Assembly: GCF_011397635.1 (NCBI RefSeq)
Contig: NC_064761.1
Coordinates: forward strand, 41,008,143-41,072,142
Reading direction: 5' to 3'
DNA from: Epinephelus fuscoguttatus
Lineage: Eukaryota > Chordata > Actinopteri > Perciformes > Serranidae
DNA: 64,000 nt
Within the stretch, counting starts at the first letter, position 1; every line of letters begins with the position of its first letter. Both the position numbers and the translations under genes were made by a program. This document shows, piece after piece, positions 25,001-37,600 of this stretch. The notes under the pieces are model-generated. The model did no database searches. It was not told where the DNA came from and saw nothing but the letters and a program-made list of their open reading frames with translations.

Positions 25001-26856
25001 TCAGTCGTATAGGGAGGGCCTGGCACCGGCAGCATGTCTCAGATGCAGCTGACTCGGTGCTGAGGAGGTACCGCAGATGGCGACAGCAGTCAAACAGAAG
25101 CAATCTCAGCAACACCTTCATCATCACACTGAAACACAACAGAAACCCGAAAAACACAATGCTGCTGAATGAAGGCAGCCCCGTCAGAAGGCAGTTCCTG
25201 GGGCCTGAGACCACCCCTCGGTCTCCGCTGCAGATGTTAAGTAATATGCAGGATTGGCAAATGCAGCAGCCGTCTCCTGGGAGGGGGAGAAGAGAGGAGC
25301 ACCAGTCTGTCCTCGTGATGGACCTCTCTGGTCCCTCTGAGCCAAGAGAGAGTTCACTAAATGAGACCTTCACTGTGTCTGAAGTATCCCAGATGGGAGA
25401 GCAGCCCTCCACTTACACGCTCAGCCCTTCACGACCTTGCTATCCCACCGCAAAAGCATCCTTGGACCCTTCCCTCAGGTCTAAAAGGCTTTCTCTCACT
25501 GCACACTCCCCGCAGACCAATGGCTGCTTCACATATGCATCTGAAAGCACAGCTGCAAGAGAACGACCAGACATCTACAACTCCCCAGTCAGGCAGAGTC
25601 CCTTACAGGCAAGGACGATGACCAGCCTCAGCAGATCACCTCGTGCCTTTTCAAGAAGCCCAAAAGCACCCTCTTCCGAAAGCTTTTCCAGAGAGGCTAC
25701 AAGGCCCAGATTAATCTCCACCCCTCCACAAAAGCCAGTTGTGCCAGAGAGGATGCTTTACGCTCAAGACTCCCACCTTTCCCTTTACACACAGCTTCGT
25801 TCTCCTCAGTCAGCCACACCAGCAGGAGGTTGTCACAGGCTCAGGCGTCACCTTTCCTTTGACTCCTCCCTGCCGTCCATCCGCATCTCCTACTCCCCAA
25901 AAAAGCTTGACGAGGACTTTCTGAGGCTCTACCACAAGTTTGTCTGCCAGAGCAAATCATCTTTCTTTAATGGGCATCCCTGCCGCCTCTGTGCCAGAAG
26001 CTCTGAGGCCAGCAGAGGCCCCTCTTCCTCAGCTCTGGCAGCTCTCGCCTTGTCGCCCCATCGCTCCCTCCTGAGAAAACGCCACAGGGAGTTGGACTGG
26101 CGGAGCCACCCCCAGTCCAAACGCTCCAGGGATGAGTACTGCACGTCCTCCCCAGGGTCTAAACGCCACGGGAGAGAGATGCTGAGGCGTTGTCTCTCTG
26201 CTTCTGAATATCAACATGATGGCCTCTCCTATAGCTCCATGAAATACAGCAACAACCAGCAGCGCTCAGCAGATGCACATCAGGAATCTTGGATGAGTCG
26301 GCACCGCCATGTGTCTGCGGCTGATTTCTCTGGCATGGGTGAGCCTCATCTATAAAACACTGTTACTCCCAAGTAAACACCCAGTCCTTTTAACTAGCCC
26401 GGTGTGGCTACACATTTTGATCAGCAATGGCTGGTTGGTCTTGTTGCCAAACAGTTCATTTTTATTAAGTTCTTTAGATGTATAGAACCAGGTTGTTGGC
26501 TACCCACCTGAGCTAATGTTAGTTAGCTGCTTCGATCACAAATCCAAATCTGAATGTTTTAACAGAGCTATTGGTTGAAGTTTTACGGTATGCTCCCTAA
26601 GTCTTTGTCATTTCTGCCTTTAAATAAAGCAATTTGTAAATGTTGAAATATTGTATCATACTGTAGATTCCTTTTCCAATCAATATGCTTCATTCAACAG
26701 GAAGTTCACTTGAGAGCAGAATGGCCAGTGGCTCCTCCCCCAGGTGATTATAATAAATCCCTATGTTCACTGTTTTTTTGTTTTTTTTTGGGCCTCTGAA
26801 CAATCATTTGTTCTTATAATCTTCTTTTCTTCCCCGTGTGCAGAAAAAGGTGGTGA
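22072..26856 (+). CDS. hjurp: HJURP-like CENP-A chaperone (Scm3-type N-terminus)
   Basis: Exons: 22072-22149, 22250-22313, 24212-24255, 24422-24452, 24552-24577, 24660-24735, 24839-26338, 26701-26743, 26844-26856, about 624 residues. The N-terminus, MDDFLTKRLTENSLSYKTSL then RIIDKYSK and MEVCLVKTSTP, follows the human HJURP pattern DDQLLQKL...RLIEKYNQ...ATLTYETP, the Scm3 helix plus TLTY box that holds CENP-A/H4. Residues about 153-210 (LVELYPSMISRIGR...SNRSNLSNTF) resemble the HJURP mid domain. KLDEDFLRLYHKFVC (about 463) resembles the HJURP C-terminal repeat FDQLHREYC. The central region is rich in Ser/Thr-Pro. The expected role is delivery of CENP-A to centromeres. The last two small exons are the least certain part; AATAAA at 27258. 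It could instead be a divergent protein that kept only the Scm3 fold. Confidence 0.75.
22825..23080 (-). mobile_element. tRNA-derived SINE, truncated
   Basis: On the minus strand GATTCAAGTCCCC resembles a tRNA B box, followed by the conserved fish block containing GGTGCCAGTTTGCCTCCTGG and GCCCTTGAGCAAGGCACCG, and a tail ending TTAATAAAGTATATC. The A-box side is missing. It lies in intron 2 of the HJURP-like gene. Confidence 0.6.
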
Positions 26857-27751
26857 TCAGGAAAACACCGGCCGCCCGCTGAAGAATGAAACATATCGTG
26901 ATGTAAGAGAAGTCAGTGCAGCTTTTTAAACTTTCTGACACATATTGGTGAAAGTCTCATGGTAGTGTGTAAATTAATTAAAACCAAAAGCATTTTTAAT
27001 GTGAGCTCAGGAAACTGTATCACTAAACTAAAACTGCTGATGTTAAATTTTTAGCTGTTCATTATGTGTCTTTGTTTTCCATCCAAGTTCAAGTTTGTTT
27101 GGATGTTTTAAATGTTTTACAAGTATCGTCCAAACCATCTGTTAGAATAACTGTGGTTTATACTCTTGTATGCTCTCTGAATCTTCTTGTATGATGCATC
27201 ATTACCTAAGTTATTACAACCTCATGTTTATTCCTTGTTATATCTGTTCATTATTAAAATAAAAATGTCATTGTCAAAATGCAGTTTCTGAAAGAAAAAA
27301 ACAAGCACTCGTTACCATTGCAGTAACTTTATCATTTATTTTTCATTATATTCATGTACAGTTGAAAGTCTAGAAAACAAAATATCCAGCAGGCAGACCC
27401 AAAACAAAACAGCATCATGGTTAATTTTAGGTAAAGATAGAAAAGTAAACACGACAGGAAAATAAGACATTTTAACTTTTTGGTCACGAGCCTTGTGCGC
27501 TTTTCTGACACGGCAAACTCTACCTAATGCTCCCGTTTTAAGGCTAGGAATGTGAAAACGTGAATCTTATTTAAAGACTCCTCAAAATACATTTACATGG
27601 TAACGTTTAAAAAAACAAAAAGCATCAGCATTGTGCAGTAAGACATGCACTTGGAATCACACCTTTGTGACATCAGGAAATAACTGACTACACATCACTG
27701 CTGCAAAGTGAGACTAACAACTGGAGGACTTTAACAGTGACATTTTTAGCT

Positions 27752-28412
27752 TAGAGCGATAGTTCCGATTTTTTGAAGTGGGGCTGTATGAGGTACTTAT
27801 CATCAGTGTATTACGTACAGTAGATGTCGATCAGCACGCCTCGAGTTTGGAGAAGTAGACAAGAGTAGCCCACAGAAAGTACTGCTGTGGCTGGGCAAAA
27901 CTTGTCAGTGCTCTTTTTCAAAGCCAGGTTCCATTGACAGAAACCACCATTTTAACTTGCTGAACTTGAGTTGCTGATCTACTGCTACCTCAATTAGTTC
28001 GTTTGTTTGTGCTATTGTGTGACTTTGGGGTTTTAAAGGGTCAGTTTGGATGCACTTCAGTGTCACAATAACCCAAATAAATGACCAATTGAAGCAGTCG
28101 CAGAGCAGCAACTCCCATGTTCAGTGAGGTAAAATTGCTGTTTTTGTCAATGGAGTCTGGTGGCTTTGAAGAGAGTGACATAACAGCTGTCTGATGGCAA
28201 GGTAAAGCTGTGAAAATATTCTAAATACAGCGCACACTTAAACCGATATTTATTTTTTTTTAGGTGGCTAAAATGTTTTTTAGCTGCCCCTGTGGTACTC
28301 ATGCCTGCTTCTCCAAACTCAGGGCACGCGAAGTATCATTTGCTGTAGGTAGTACACTGACTGTGGATAAGTACCCCACACAAACCTACTTCCAAAACTC
28401 CAAACCCTTTAA
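27752..28412. repeat. MITE-like repeat, copy B, with long inverted ends
   Basis: The left end (GAAGTGGGGCTGTATGAGGT) and the right end (ACCCCACACAAACCTACTTC, reverse complement of the same block) are inverted copies, each running on through AGTTTGGAGAAG words. The total is about 660 bp. It lies between the HJURP-like gene and the PPAT stop codon, probably inside the PPAT 3' UTR if the polyadenylation signal at 27335-27340 is used. Confidence 0.6.
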
Positions 28413-28622
28413 GTGACAGAATCTAAGCAAGATAATAATTCTTTGTACAGAAAGCAGATGCTGTGTATCCAACACATCTCTTGGTGTCCCAGACAGCAGT
28501 ATTCAAATGCCCAACCACTTCTTTTCCAGTCTACAGAGAATTTTTTTCTGTGTTTATCAGCTGTGGGAGCTTGCAGTGAGCCCACAGTGCTGCTGCTTCT
28601 GTAACGATGGTTGGTCATGGCG

Positions 28623-31600
28623 TTACCACTCCAGCTCCACTGGATATTTCCCAGTCAGACAGGCAGTGCAGTGGCCCACTCTCTTACTGGACTTGTTACT
28701 GGAGCTGATCACCTCGTCCTTCTGGAAGGAGGCGATGCCCTCCTGAACAGCTGATACCAGGCCCTCCACGGTCAGATACTGAACACTGGCAGCACCTAGG
28801 CAACAGTTCAAGTGTTAATTGAGGTTCACTGAGCTGACTATGAAGCTGGAAGATGGCACACTGACTTCATAATTTTATTGTGACATATGAAGTTTGTCAA
28901 AGAACTGTAGAGCTATTTTGAACCCTCAGTGAGATGAACTATTATAGTATTCACCAATGTATCCAGCAATGTCTTGAAACTCAGGCTTGTTGGCGATGAG
29001 CTCCTCTTTGGTTGGAATATTGATCCCCATGTAGCATGGGTATCTGATCGGTGGAGAGGCAACCCTGATATGAACCTGTTGAGAAAATACAGGTCAGAAT
29101 CCATGTTGTGGAAAATTCTACTTTCTACTCCTTCTCAGTCATCATTTATGACCCAGTAGGAGTGTGTGGCAGTGGATTTTTCTGCAGAGACTCTGCCTGT
29201 ATTTTCTTATTTAGTATCGAGGACTGACAATTGGTCAACCTGTAATATTTTTCCCCTGGGATTTGGTTGTGGAGGTGGTACAGACGGCAGGCTTGTGACT
29301 GAATTGGCAACCTATAAACATTTCGAAGGGTTTCTTTTTCCCTGGTGCTGCTCTAATTAATTTTGAATGTTTAATGTGATTGATCAATCATCACCTGCTG
29401 AGCTGAATCAGACGGATCCTGACACTTCCTCTCTCGTTAACAATAAAGTCACTAGATGATAGTTTGAACAGTGAGCTCACTCATTAAATATGCTGCCTTT
29501 ATTTGGCATGTAGCAACAGATATTAAGCCTTATATTTTAAAAAAGTATAATAACTTTACTGCAGGTGATGCTGGGCATCTCTACTGTAAAACTCTGCAGG
29601 AATACCATATATTAGACAAAAGCAATATTAAAAAATGACTAAAAAAAGTACATGTAATTTTTTGCAGTTTTCTTTCTGCTCTCCCGTCCTATTTATCATC
29701 TCTAGACCCCTCAAAATTATCCTGCAACCCTTGGTGGGGGCCACAATTCCCACTATTGAAACACTGTCACCACATATACAAGAGCATGTGACAACAAACC
29801 TCAGTTGCACCAGCTTCCTTCAGCAGTCTTATAATGGGGGAGATGGTGTTGCCTCTGACGATGGAGTCATCAATCAGCACCACTCTTTTCCCAGCAAAGT
29901 TGTCCGTCAAAGCCCCAAACTTCTTGGCAACTCCCAGCTGCCTCAAGCGGGTGTTCGGCTGAATAAATGTTCTCCCGACATAGCGGTTCTTACACAGAAC
30001 CTCTATATATGGCAGCCCAGACTGTGAGAGGAGGACAGGAAGAGGAAAGCTTGTGAGGACAGTGGTTCATCAGGAGGAGGGTGTATTACAGCATTTCTAT
30101 ACAGAGCTGGAGCAGACAGCTTGTAGACAGACCTGCTGAGCGTAGCCCAGGGCAGCAGGGGTCGCAGACTCTGGCACAGTGCTGACCACGTCTGCTTCTG
30201 TTGGCGCCTCGATAGCTAACTGCCGACCACAGCGCTGCCTGACAGTGTAGACCATCTGCCCTGAAGTACAGTGGAATAAAATACTGAACGTGCAACACTT
30301 TCACTTTGACACAGAAAGCCAAACACTTAAAGGGACAGTTCACCCCTGAATAAAAAAACCTGTAGTGCTATTCATCAAAATAGATTTTTTTTGTGGGAGT
30401 TGCTGAGTGTTGGAGATATCAGCCAGAGAGGGCAGACATCTCTACAGCTGATATCTCCATTACTCAGGTACTCACACAAACAATCCAGATTGATAAATAG
30501 CATGATTTGGGGTGAGCTGTCCCTTTAAGATCAGTGTGGTAGAAAGGATGGTTCATAATAAACATTCAAACCTTCAAAAATGGAGTCTGGTCTGGCGAAG
30601 TAAACATATTCAAATATGCAGAAGGCAGGGAGGTCTCCCTCAGGGCGAGGGACAACACTCAGAGACTTGACTCCGTGCTTGGATATCTGGACTATCTCTC
30701 CTGGTAACACCTCTCTGTAATACCTGAGAACCAGAAAGGACATGAATATGGTAATCAGCCACAACACTTCCATTATAATGCAGAAGATATATGTGGGGGG
30801 GAAAAAACTAACTTGGCACCGATGGACTGAAAGCTGCAGGACTCTGATGACACAACCCAACCCTCGGTGTCCTCCTCTTCGGCTGACCAAAGGTACAAAG
30901 ACTGATGTTAATCATTCACCAGTTTACACATCTGACCTCTGGCGAAACACGGTCAGGCTTGAGCAATGATAAGCTCTCGTGAGTACTCGTAGTAATCAGC
31001 AGTAGAAGTCAGGCTTTTTTTTTTTTTTTCGAGGATAAACATTTGAATACCTGAACTGTGCAGTTTAGAGATGGGAACAAGCCGTCCGATGCAGAGGGGG
31101 CGATTTCCGTATGGGTCACGCACAGCATAGATAACATCTTTAAACATCACCAACAGCGAGTAGGATGTTGGGGTCTCGGTCATCAGATTCTTGATTCTAA
31201 AACACAAAATTACCACGACAAATAAAACAAAAACTAGTGTTAAAAGAGTGTAGAAGAAAAAAAAGGTTAATATTTACGAGGCATTAAGTCATAATCAGAC
31301 CTGGCAACCCAATCTGGTGCATCCCGCTCCTCCATAGGTGGAGTCAGTGCCAGCAGTTGGGTGATGAGCTCGCTGTCTGAGCTGGTGGAGAGGCCCACAC
31401 CGTGACGCATGACCTGCACAGCACATTTACAAGAACAAAGTTATTACACACAAAATCATAAATAGATGAATAGATGTTAAGCACACTGTATACAGAGGTC
31501 TGGTTTGTCAACAACATTTGCATCAGAGCACCCTGGACAGGCCATTGATATGCACATGGCTCACTCAGTGAAGTCAGGGGGCCATCTTCACCTTTTTCCG

Positions 31601-34600
31601 CAGGGCATGAGCATTAACAAGCTCTCCATTGTGTGCCACGGCAATCCTGCCATGCAGTGTATCCACAACAAAGGGCTGGCAGTTCTGAAGCTCTGAAATC
31701 CCAGTAGTTGAATAGCGTGTGTGACAAATGCCGAGGTTACCATAGCGCAGTTTCAGAAGAGCCTCGGGTGGGAAAGCTGTGCTCACTAATCCCATTCCCT
31801 AAAAACAAAACATGGCAAAAGAGAACTCAGTGAGAGATGTCTTCAGTTCCACAATCTGCAGAAATGATAGTAAAGTAAACAGTAATGTGCAGCTGTCATG
31901 TTGTAGAGTGGAAAACCAGGTCCCTATCTGAGTGTGATAAAGCTTTACAACAACCAGCACAGCCACAAACAAACATAGTAATGAGGTCAATGTAATTGTG
32001 TGTTTTTGTGTACGTGGAAATGACAACTTTATCATGGTGTTCCTATTCAACCCAGTAATGTAGCAGCAAACAACTTCTTGCTATGTAAAGATATATTGGA
32101 GTAAAGTGGAGCAGAGAATTAAGTCACACTTCCTTTGTGTGTGTTGTAATCTGATCTTATCTGTTTTTTGCTGTGATAAACCGGCAACACATGCAAGTCT
32201 CTGCGTGTGTATCCCACTGGCTAGCAACTCGCCACAGCCCTGCACTGCACTTACACAGCGGTCACCACTGATAATGCTGCCCCGACCCATGTTGGCGGGG
32301 TGGCGTCACTGCGGACACATAACGCCCACCCTTTGCCCCCCCCCCCCCCCAAACTAGCAGTGTTAGCATCCAGCTGCTAACTGCTAGCTCAGCCACCTCC
32401 ATGTTGAGAGCTGTGTGCAGGCAATCATAGAGTGTGTTTACATGGACATGTATGACCTATTTATGAGTCTTATCTCTGTTATGATATGGTGCTGACATGC
32501 TCAGACACAGACAGGATATTCTAAAAGCCCAAACACAAACAGTTTAGTCATGTCCAGTGTTGGAAGTGTAACACGTTAATGTAAGTCCACAGATTTTCGC
32601 AGTAACTACACATGTAACTAATTACTTTTTCAAATAAATAACAGTTACTGAAATTTCAATGGGCTCGTCATTCTAGCGGACAATTTACCAATTTTTTTCC
32701 CCTGTTATGATCTCATCCACAGCGTTGTGCGGCTCAGGTGAGCAGCGTTCAGTCTCTCCGTCTTGCGCGTGTACATTTGGGAGACTGAGAACATGGAACG
32801 TTGACTATTGCACGCCATGTTTATGCAAGTTGTTGTATGTTCTCCCTGTGTCAGCGTGGGTTTCCTCCAGGTGCTCCAGCTTCCTCCCACAGTCCAAAGA
32901 CATGCAGGTTAACTGGTAACTCTAAATTGTCCGTAGGTGTGAATGTGAGTGTGAATGGTTGTCTGTCTCTATGTGTCAGCCCTGTGATAGTCTGGTGACC
33001 TGTCCTGGGTGAACCCTGCCTCTCACCCAGTGTCAGCTGGGATAGGCTCCAGCCCCCCCACGACCCCTAACAGGATAAGTGGTTACGGAAAATGAATGAT
33101 CTGGAAATACAGACATATATTCCTCCTTGAGAGCAAGGACAAAATATACTTACAGTGTTGAGTTGTGTTTGTGTACAGGATTTGAATTTCTGGTCATGTT
33201 TAAGGATAAACCTCAGTGTGTTTATGTTTTTGTGTAGAACTTCTATCACTTTTATTTTATTAGGCCTGTTTTGATAAGAAATTACTGTCAAATGTCTGGG
33301 ATACAGTTGCTGTTTCATATGACTCACTTGACTTGCCAAGAGTCCTGAATTCCTGTCTCAGCCACATTAAACAGGCCTTTAACATTACATGTTTTATTGT
33401 TCCACTGACAGTACTTTTCATCGGTGATAATGGCAACAATCACAGATAAAAATATGACAACTGGCATGTCCCACTTGTGCCACAGCAACATTAAAATAAT
33501 AAAGCTATGTGTTCATTGATAAAAGAATTGAAGCAGATATTTATATAATGCTAAAGCTACTTTTTCTAGCAACAAACTACTTTTTTATGCAGCACTTGGT
33601 ACAGTAATTCAGTTGCTTTTGAGGCAAGTAACTGATTACTAAGTGTCAGTAACAGATCTGCTCTGCCTGTCATGTCGAGCTTCTTTAATGAAAAGCAGCT
33701 AAAAAGTTTCCTGTATTGAGTATTGTGAGTTATATAGTCTAACTGTACAAGTGGCTTCTACCATTGTTACCTTGTGGGTTGTGTATGTAGGCGGACTGGC
33801 TCCATTACTTGTGACAATCCCGGCACTTTCCTGACCCCTGAGAAGACACACACAATCACATGTAAATCACAACAGTGTAAATTTATCAGTGGAAAGTGAG
33901 TTTAATAACGAATGATCTTTCAGTGTCTTTGCTGCAAGACTAAACATGAATAAACTTGTTTGATTCTCAGAGCTGGGTATGAGCCTTGAGGGAAACCAAA
34001 CTGGTTTGTTTCTGGCAAAGTGAATCAGGAATGAGGAGGAGAAAATGAAAAAAAAAAACAGAAGAGTCTGCTTCTCGGCTGTGGAGCTGCCATTTACGGA
34101 GAGTCGCCTTGCTGCAGCTTCAGCCTATATACCAAGCTGCTTCTCAGATTACAGTTGGTCCCGCCCCCTCGGCACACAGCTTAAGCCAGTGGTGAGGCTG
34201 CTTTTCAGCATGGAGGCGTTGCTTTCAGGCTTAACCGCCTGGTTGCCTAGGGAACCGGGCAGCAGAGACAGACGGATTGGGGAAAAGAAAGCGTTTCCAG
34301 GTCAGCTCAAACATGGAGAGAGGAGCAGAGAGACAAAGAGGAGGTGATAGGGAGGTGGCAGAGGAAAAAGGCTCGGTGGAGAGGCAGTGGGGGGAGGCAG
34401 AGGTGCTGGCTCTCATGTCAGTGTGGGACGAGGTGGGAGCTCAGCACGTAGCTGAGAGCAGAACCACATTCGAGTTGATTTCAGAGCGTCTGAGGAGGCT
34501 CAGTGTTGTGCGCAGCTGGTGGGAGTGTCAGGCCAAGTGCAGAAGCCTGGGACTTCAGAGCAGGAAGCCTGACGCAGCAGCAGGCACTTCAGCAAACTAC

Positions 34601-37600
34601 AGCCCAGGAGTGGATGGAAGGCCAGTGGAGAGCTGGGAGGAAGAGGTGGAAGATGTGGGTAATCAAAGAGGAGTCTACCCTTCCTCAGTCACTATCCCAA
34701 TGCAGGAAGGTAAATGTAGGTTCAACCCCAACTGTTGCGCTGACGATCACGACATATGACAACACTCAACACGTTTTAAACAACTGACAGATCAGATAAA
34801 CGAGCATGTCAGTCAAACTAGTTTAACTTCAACTCAACTCCAACTTACTTTTTAAAAAACTGAGTCAAAGATAAAAGTGTGTGCATGTGTGTGCAGGTAT
34901 CAAGAGTCTCATCCATCGGGCTCTCCCTTACACTGCGAGTGTGGCTGAGGAGGGGGGCCGCCACTGGACGGACGACGAGGTGCGGGCACTGTTGTGCGTC
35001 TGGGCTGACCGGCGCATTCGAGAGCGCTTGAAGTGCACACTACGCAACAAATCAATCTTCCAGGAGATGGCCCGTCAGATGCAGAGAAACTTTGGGGTGG
35101 TGCGCAACTGGAAACAGTGTCGGACTAAATACAAGAACTTGAAATACGATTACAAGACTGCTAAAAGCGCACACGCTGTTGGAGGCAGCGCCGCAGGAGG
35201 CCCGGGGAAGTACATGAAGTTCTTCGATGAGGTGGAAGCCATCCTGCTGGACCGGGGACTGGAAAATGGGACCATGGAGATGCAGAAGAGGTTGTATGAT
35301 GGAGAAACGGGAGCAGGGAGGCTGCAGACAACGGCCTCAGAAAATGAGGTTGTCATTGAAATTGATGATGGTATGTTTTCTGTCTGTAGTGCATACATTA
35401 GTTTTGTATTCAAGGCCAACAGAGCAGTCAAATGTTCTTCTCCTTTTTTTATTTCCAGATGACAACAGTGATGATTATGACATGGACGGAGACGTGGAAG
35501 CAAAATGGAGAGCAACAGGTATGCAACATAAATAAACACAACACAACAAACAACATACAACAGTATGTGTTATCTTTTCTTTCCCTAATCTGTTTCTGTT
35601 CACTCCAGACGCCCATCTGACACTCACAGATCCATCCAGCTCTGACCAGTTCCACGTGGTCACGGTGTCGGACACAGGCCGAAACTGGAGCGACCAGGAG
35701 GTGCGAGCGCTCATCCAAGTCTGGTCGGACGAGCGTGTGTGCAGGCAGCTGGAGAGCTCAACTAGAAAGAGAGACATCTTTGTCCAGATCTCCAACAGGT
35801 TGATGCAGCAGGGCATTGAACGCGACTGGAAGCAGTGCCACACTAAGTACAAAAACCTCAAGTACCTTTACCGTTCCCTTCAAAGAGGAAAGAGCGACGA
35901 AGCCGACCCCAGGCGCCTTATGAGGTTCTATGACGAGGTGGATGCCATTATGAATCGCAAAACAAACGGCTCGTCACATGACACAGGAGCTGCAGATCAA
36001 CAAGCAGATTCAAGCAGACTTGAGGTGTTGGAGGGCTGTGAGGAGAACGAACGCGTAGATGTCTATTTGAAAAAGACGAGCACAGTGACCACAGGGGCGG
36101 GAGCAGCCGAGGACAAAACCTGTAGTTCTGATTCTGTCTCGTCTATGTGCCTTGATGGGACAGCAAGCACTGAAGAGCTGAGGCTGCATGGAGACCAACA
36201 GCACACATTAATGAGTGAGCCAAACACCATTATTTATTTATGTGTAGTGAACAGGTGTTTGATGAACACACGTAGCTTTCTACTGTCGATGACCACAATC
36301 CATTCATGAAATCTACATAAGCAGATTCAAAAACAAAGCTTTTTTTGGACTTTACATCTCTTGTGTTTTCAGAAGTTCTGTCATCAAGTCGCAAAATCTA
36401 AATATTAAATCACTTAAATCTAATTTATGATCTCCAAAACTTTTATATGGTTTTATAATTACTACTTTTTCTGCATAAGAGTAATTCAAGAGTAGAATAT
36501 TATTGTTAAAGGTGTTTTCATATCAGATACCACTGACTCGTACGATGCTTGACTATGATTACCCCCCTCAACTTTCACATTTGTAACACTGTTGCCCTGG
36601 GCGCCATCATCAGCAGGAACTGTCAGAGCAGTGAGGCGAAGCTCTGCTCCCGACAGGGGATGAGTCGCTGCTGTCGGGAGCAATCTCTCCGCCTCCCGCC
36701 GGTGCTCTGACTACAGGTCGAAGGCAGCAGTGACGCTGAATCTGGGTCTGTCCATGGTCGACTGCGCTGCACTGTTAAATTGAGACTGTTTCATAACCTC
36801 CTTGCGTTAAGCAGTATGCTTCCGTGTTTTGGTACAGTTGACGTTGAACCAAGTAGACTAAGGCATGCATCGGCGTACGATGCCTGGATATGGTACGCAG
36901 TGTTAACACTAACCAAATGAACTGCACTCTGGGGTCAAGTGTACTCAGAACCAGGCCCCGGTCACTCATGTGAAAGCCTCCTTAAATGCATGTACTGGAA
37001 GAGGAGAGGTCGATCTAATAATGTGGACAAATAGAGACAAAACTATCCCAATGGCCTGATTAGCAATTGTGATTTTTAATAGTTTGTAATTCAGGCAAAC
37101 TGACCCTTCAAAAACTTCATTTAAAAGGTATGCTATGCAGGATTGTTGGTTACTGTTTGCAAACATGGTTGCCAGCGTAGCCTGCTGTTTACGGTCTGGC
37201 ACCTGGTTGCTTCATTTTCACGGGGTTACACGGCCATAAATGTCCAAAGCACAGAAAATAAGAAGAGAATAAGAAAATACAAGCAAAGGGCAGAGTCTCA
37301 GCAGAAAAATACGACGCCACACACACATCTAGTGGTAGAAGTGATTGTGTATCTTTAAGAAAATTCTTGAAATAAATAGGACGTTAACAACCTTTTCCAA
37401 AAAGCTAGAATAAAAACACTGCATTTTTCCCGTTAAAGAACGGCCTGTTGTGTTTTAACTGCTGCTGCTGTTTGCAGGTGCCTCTGAAGCTCGGGTAAAG
37501 AGAGAGGAAGTCTCTTCAGCAAACAGAAGGATGAAGAGGAAAGCTGTGGATCAAGGTTTGAAATGCGTCTTCGTCTGTAATCACTTAGTGCGTGTCGCAT

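Noticed and set aside
24987-25412. Minus-strand open frame inside the large HJURP-like exon
   Set aside because: It lies wholly opposite a 1500-bp coding exon with family motifs and has no motif of its own.
26844-26929. Alternative ends of the HJURP-like protein in other frames
   Set aside because: One frame (KKVVIRKTPAAR) looks attractive but cannot be reached in phase from the preceding exon. The other needs exon 26701-26743 to be skipped. Kept as possible isoforms only.
36214-36309. Extension of the third trihelix exon to the stop at 36309
   Set aside because: A GTGAGC donor at 36215 joins in phase to a basic exon at 37478, whereas the extension reads as intron-like sequence. An alternative short isoform cannot be excluded.
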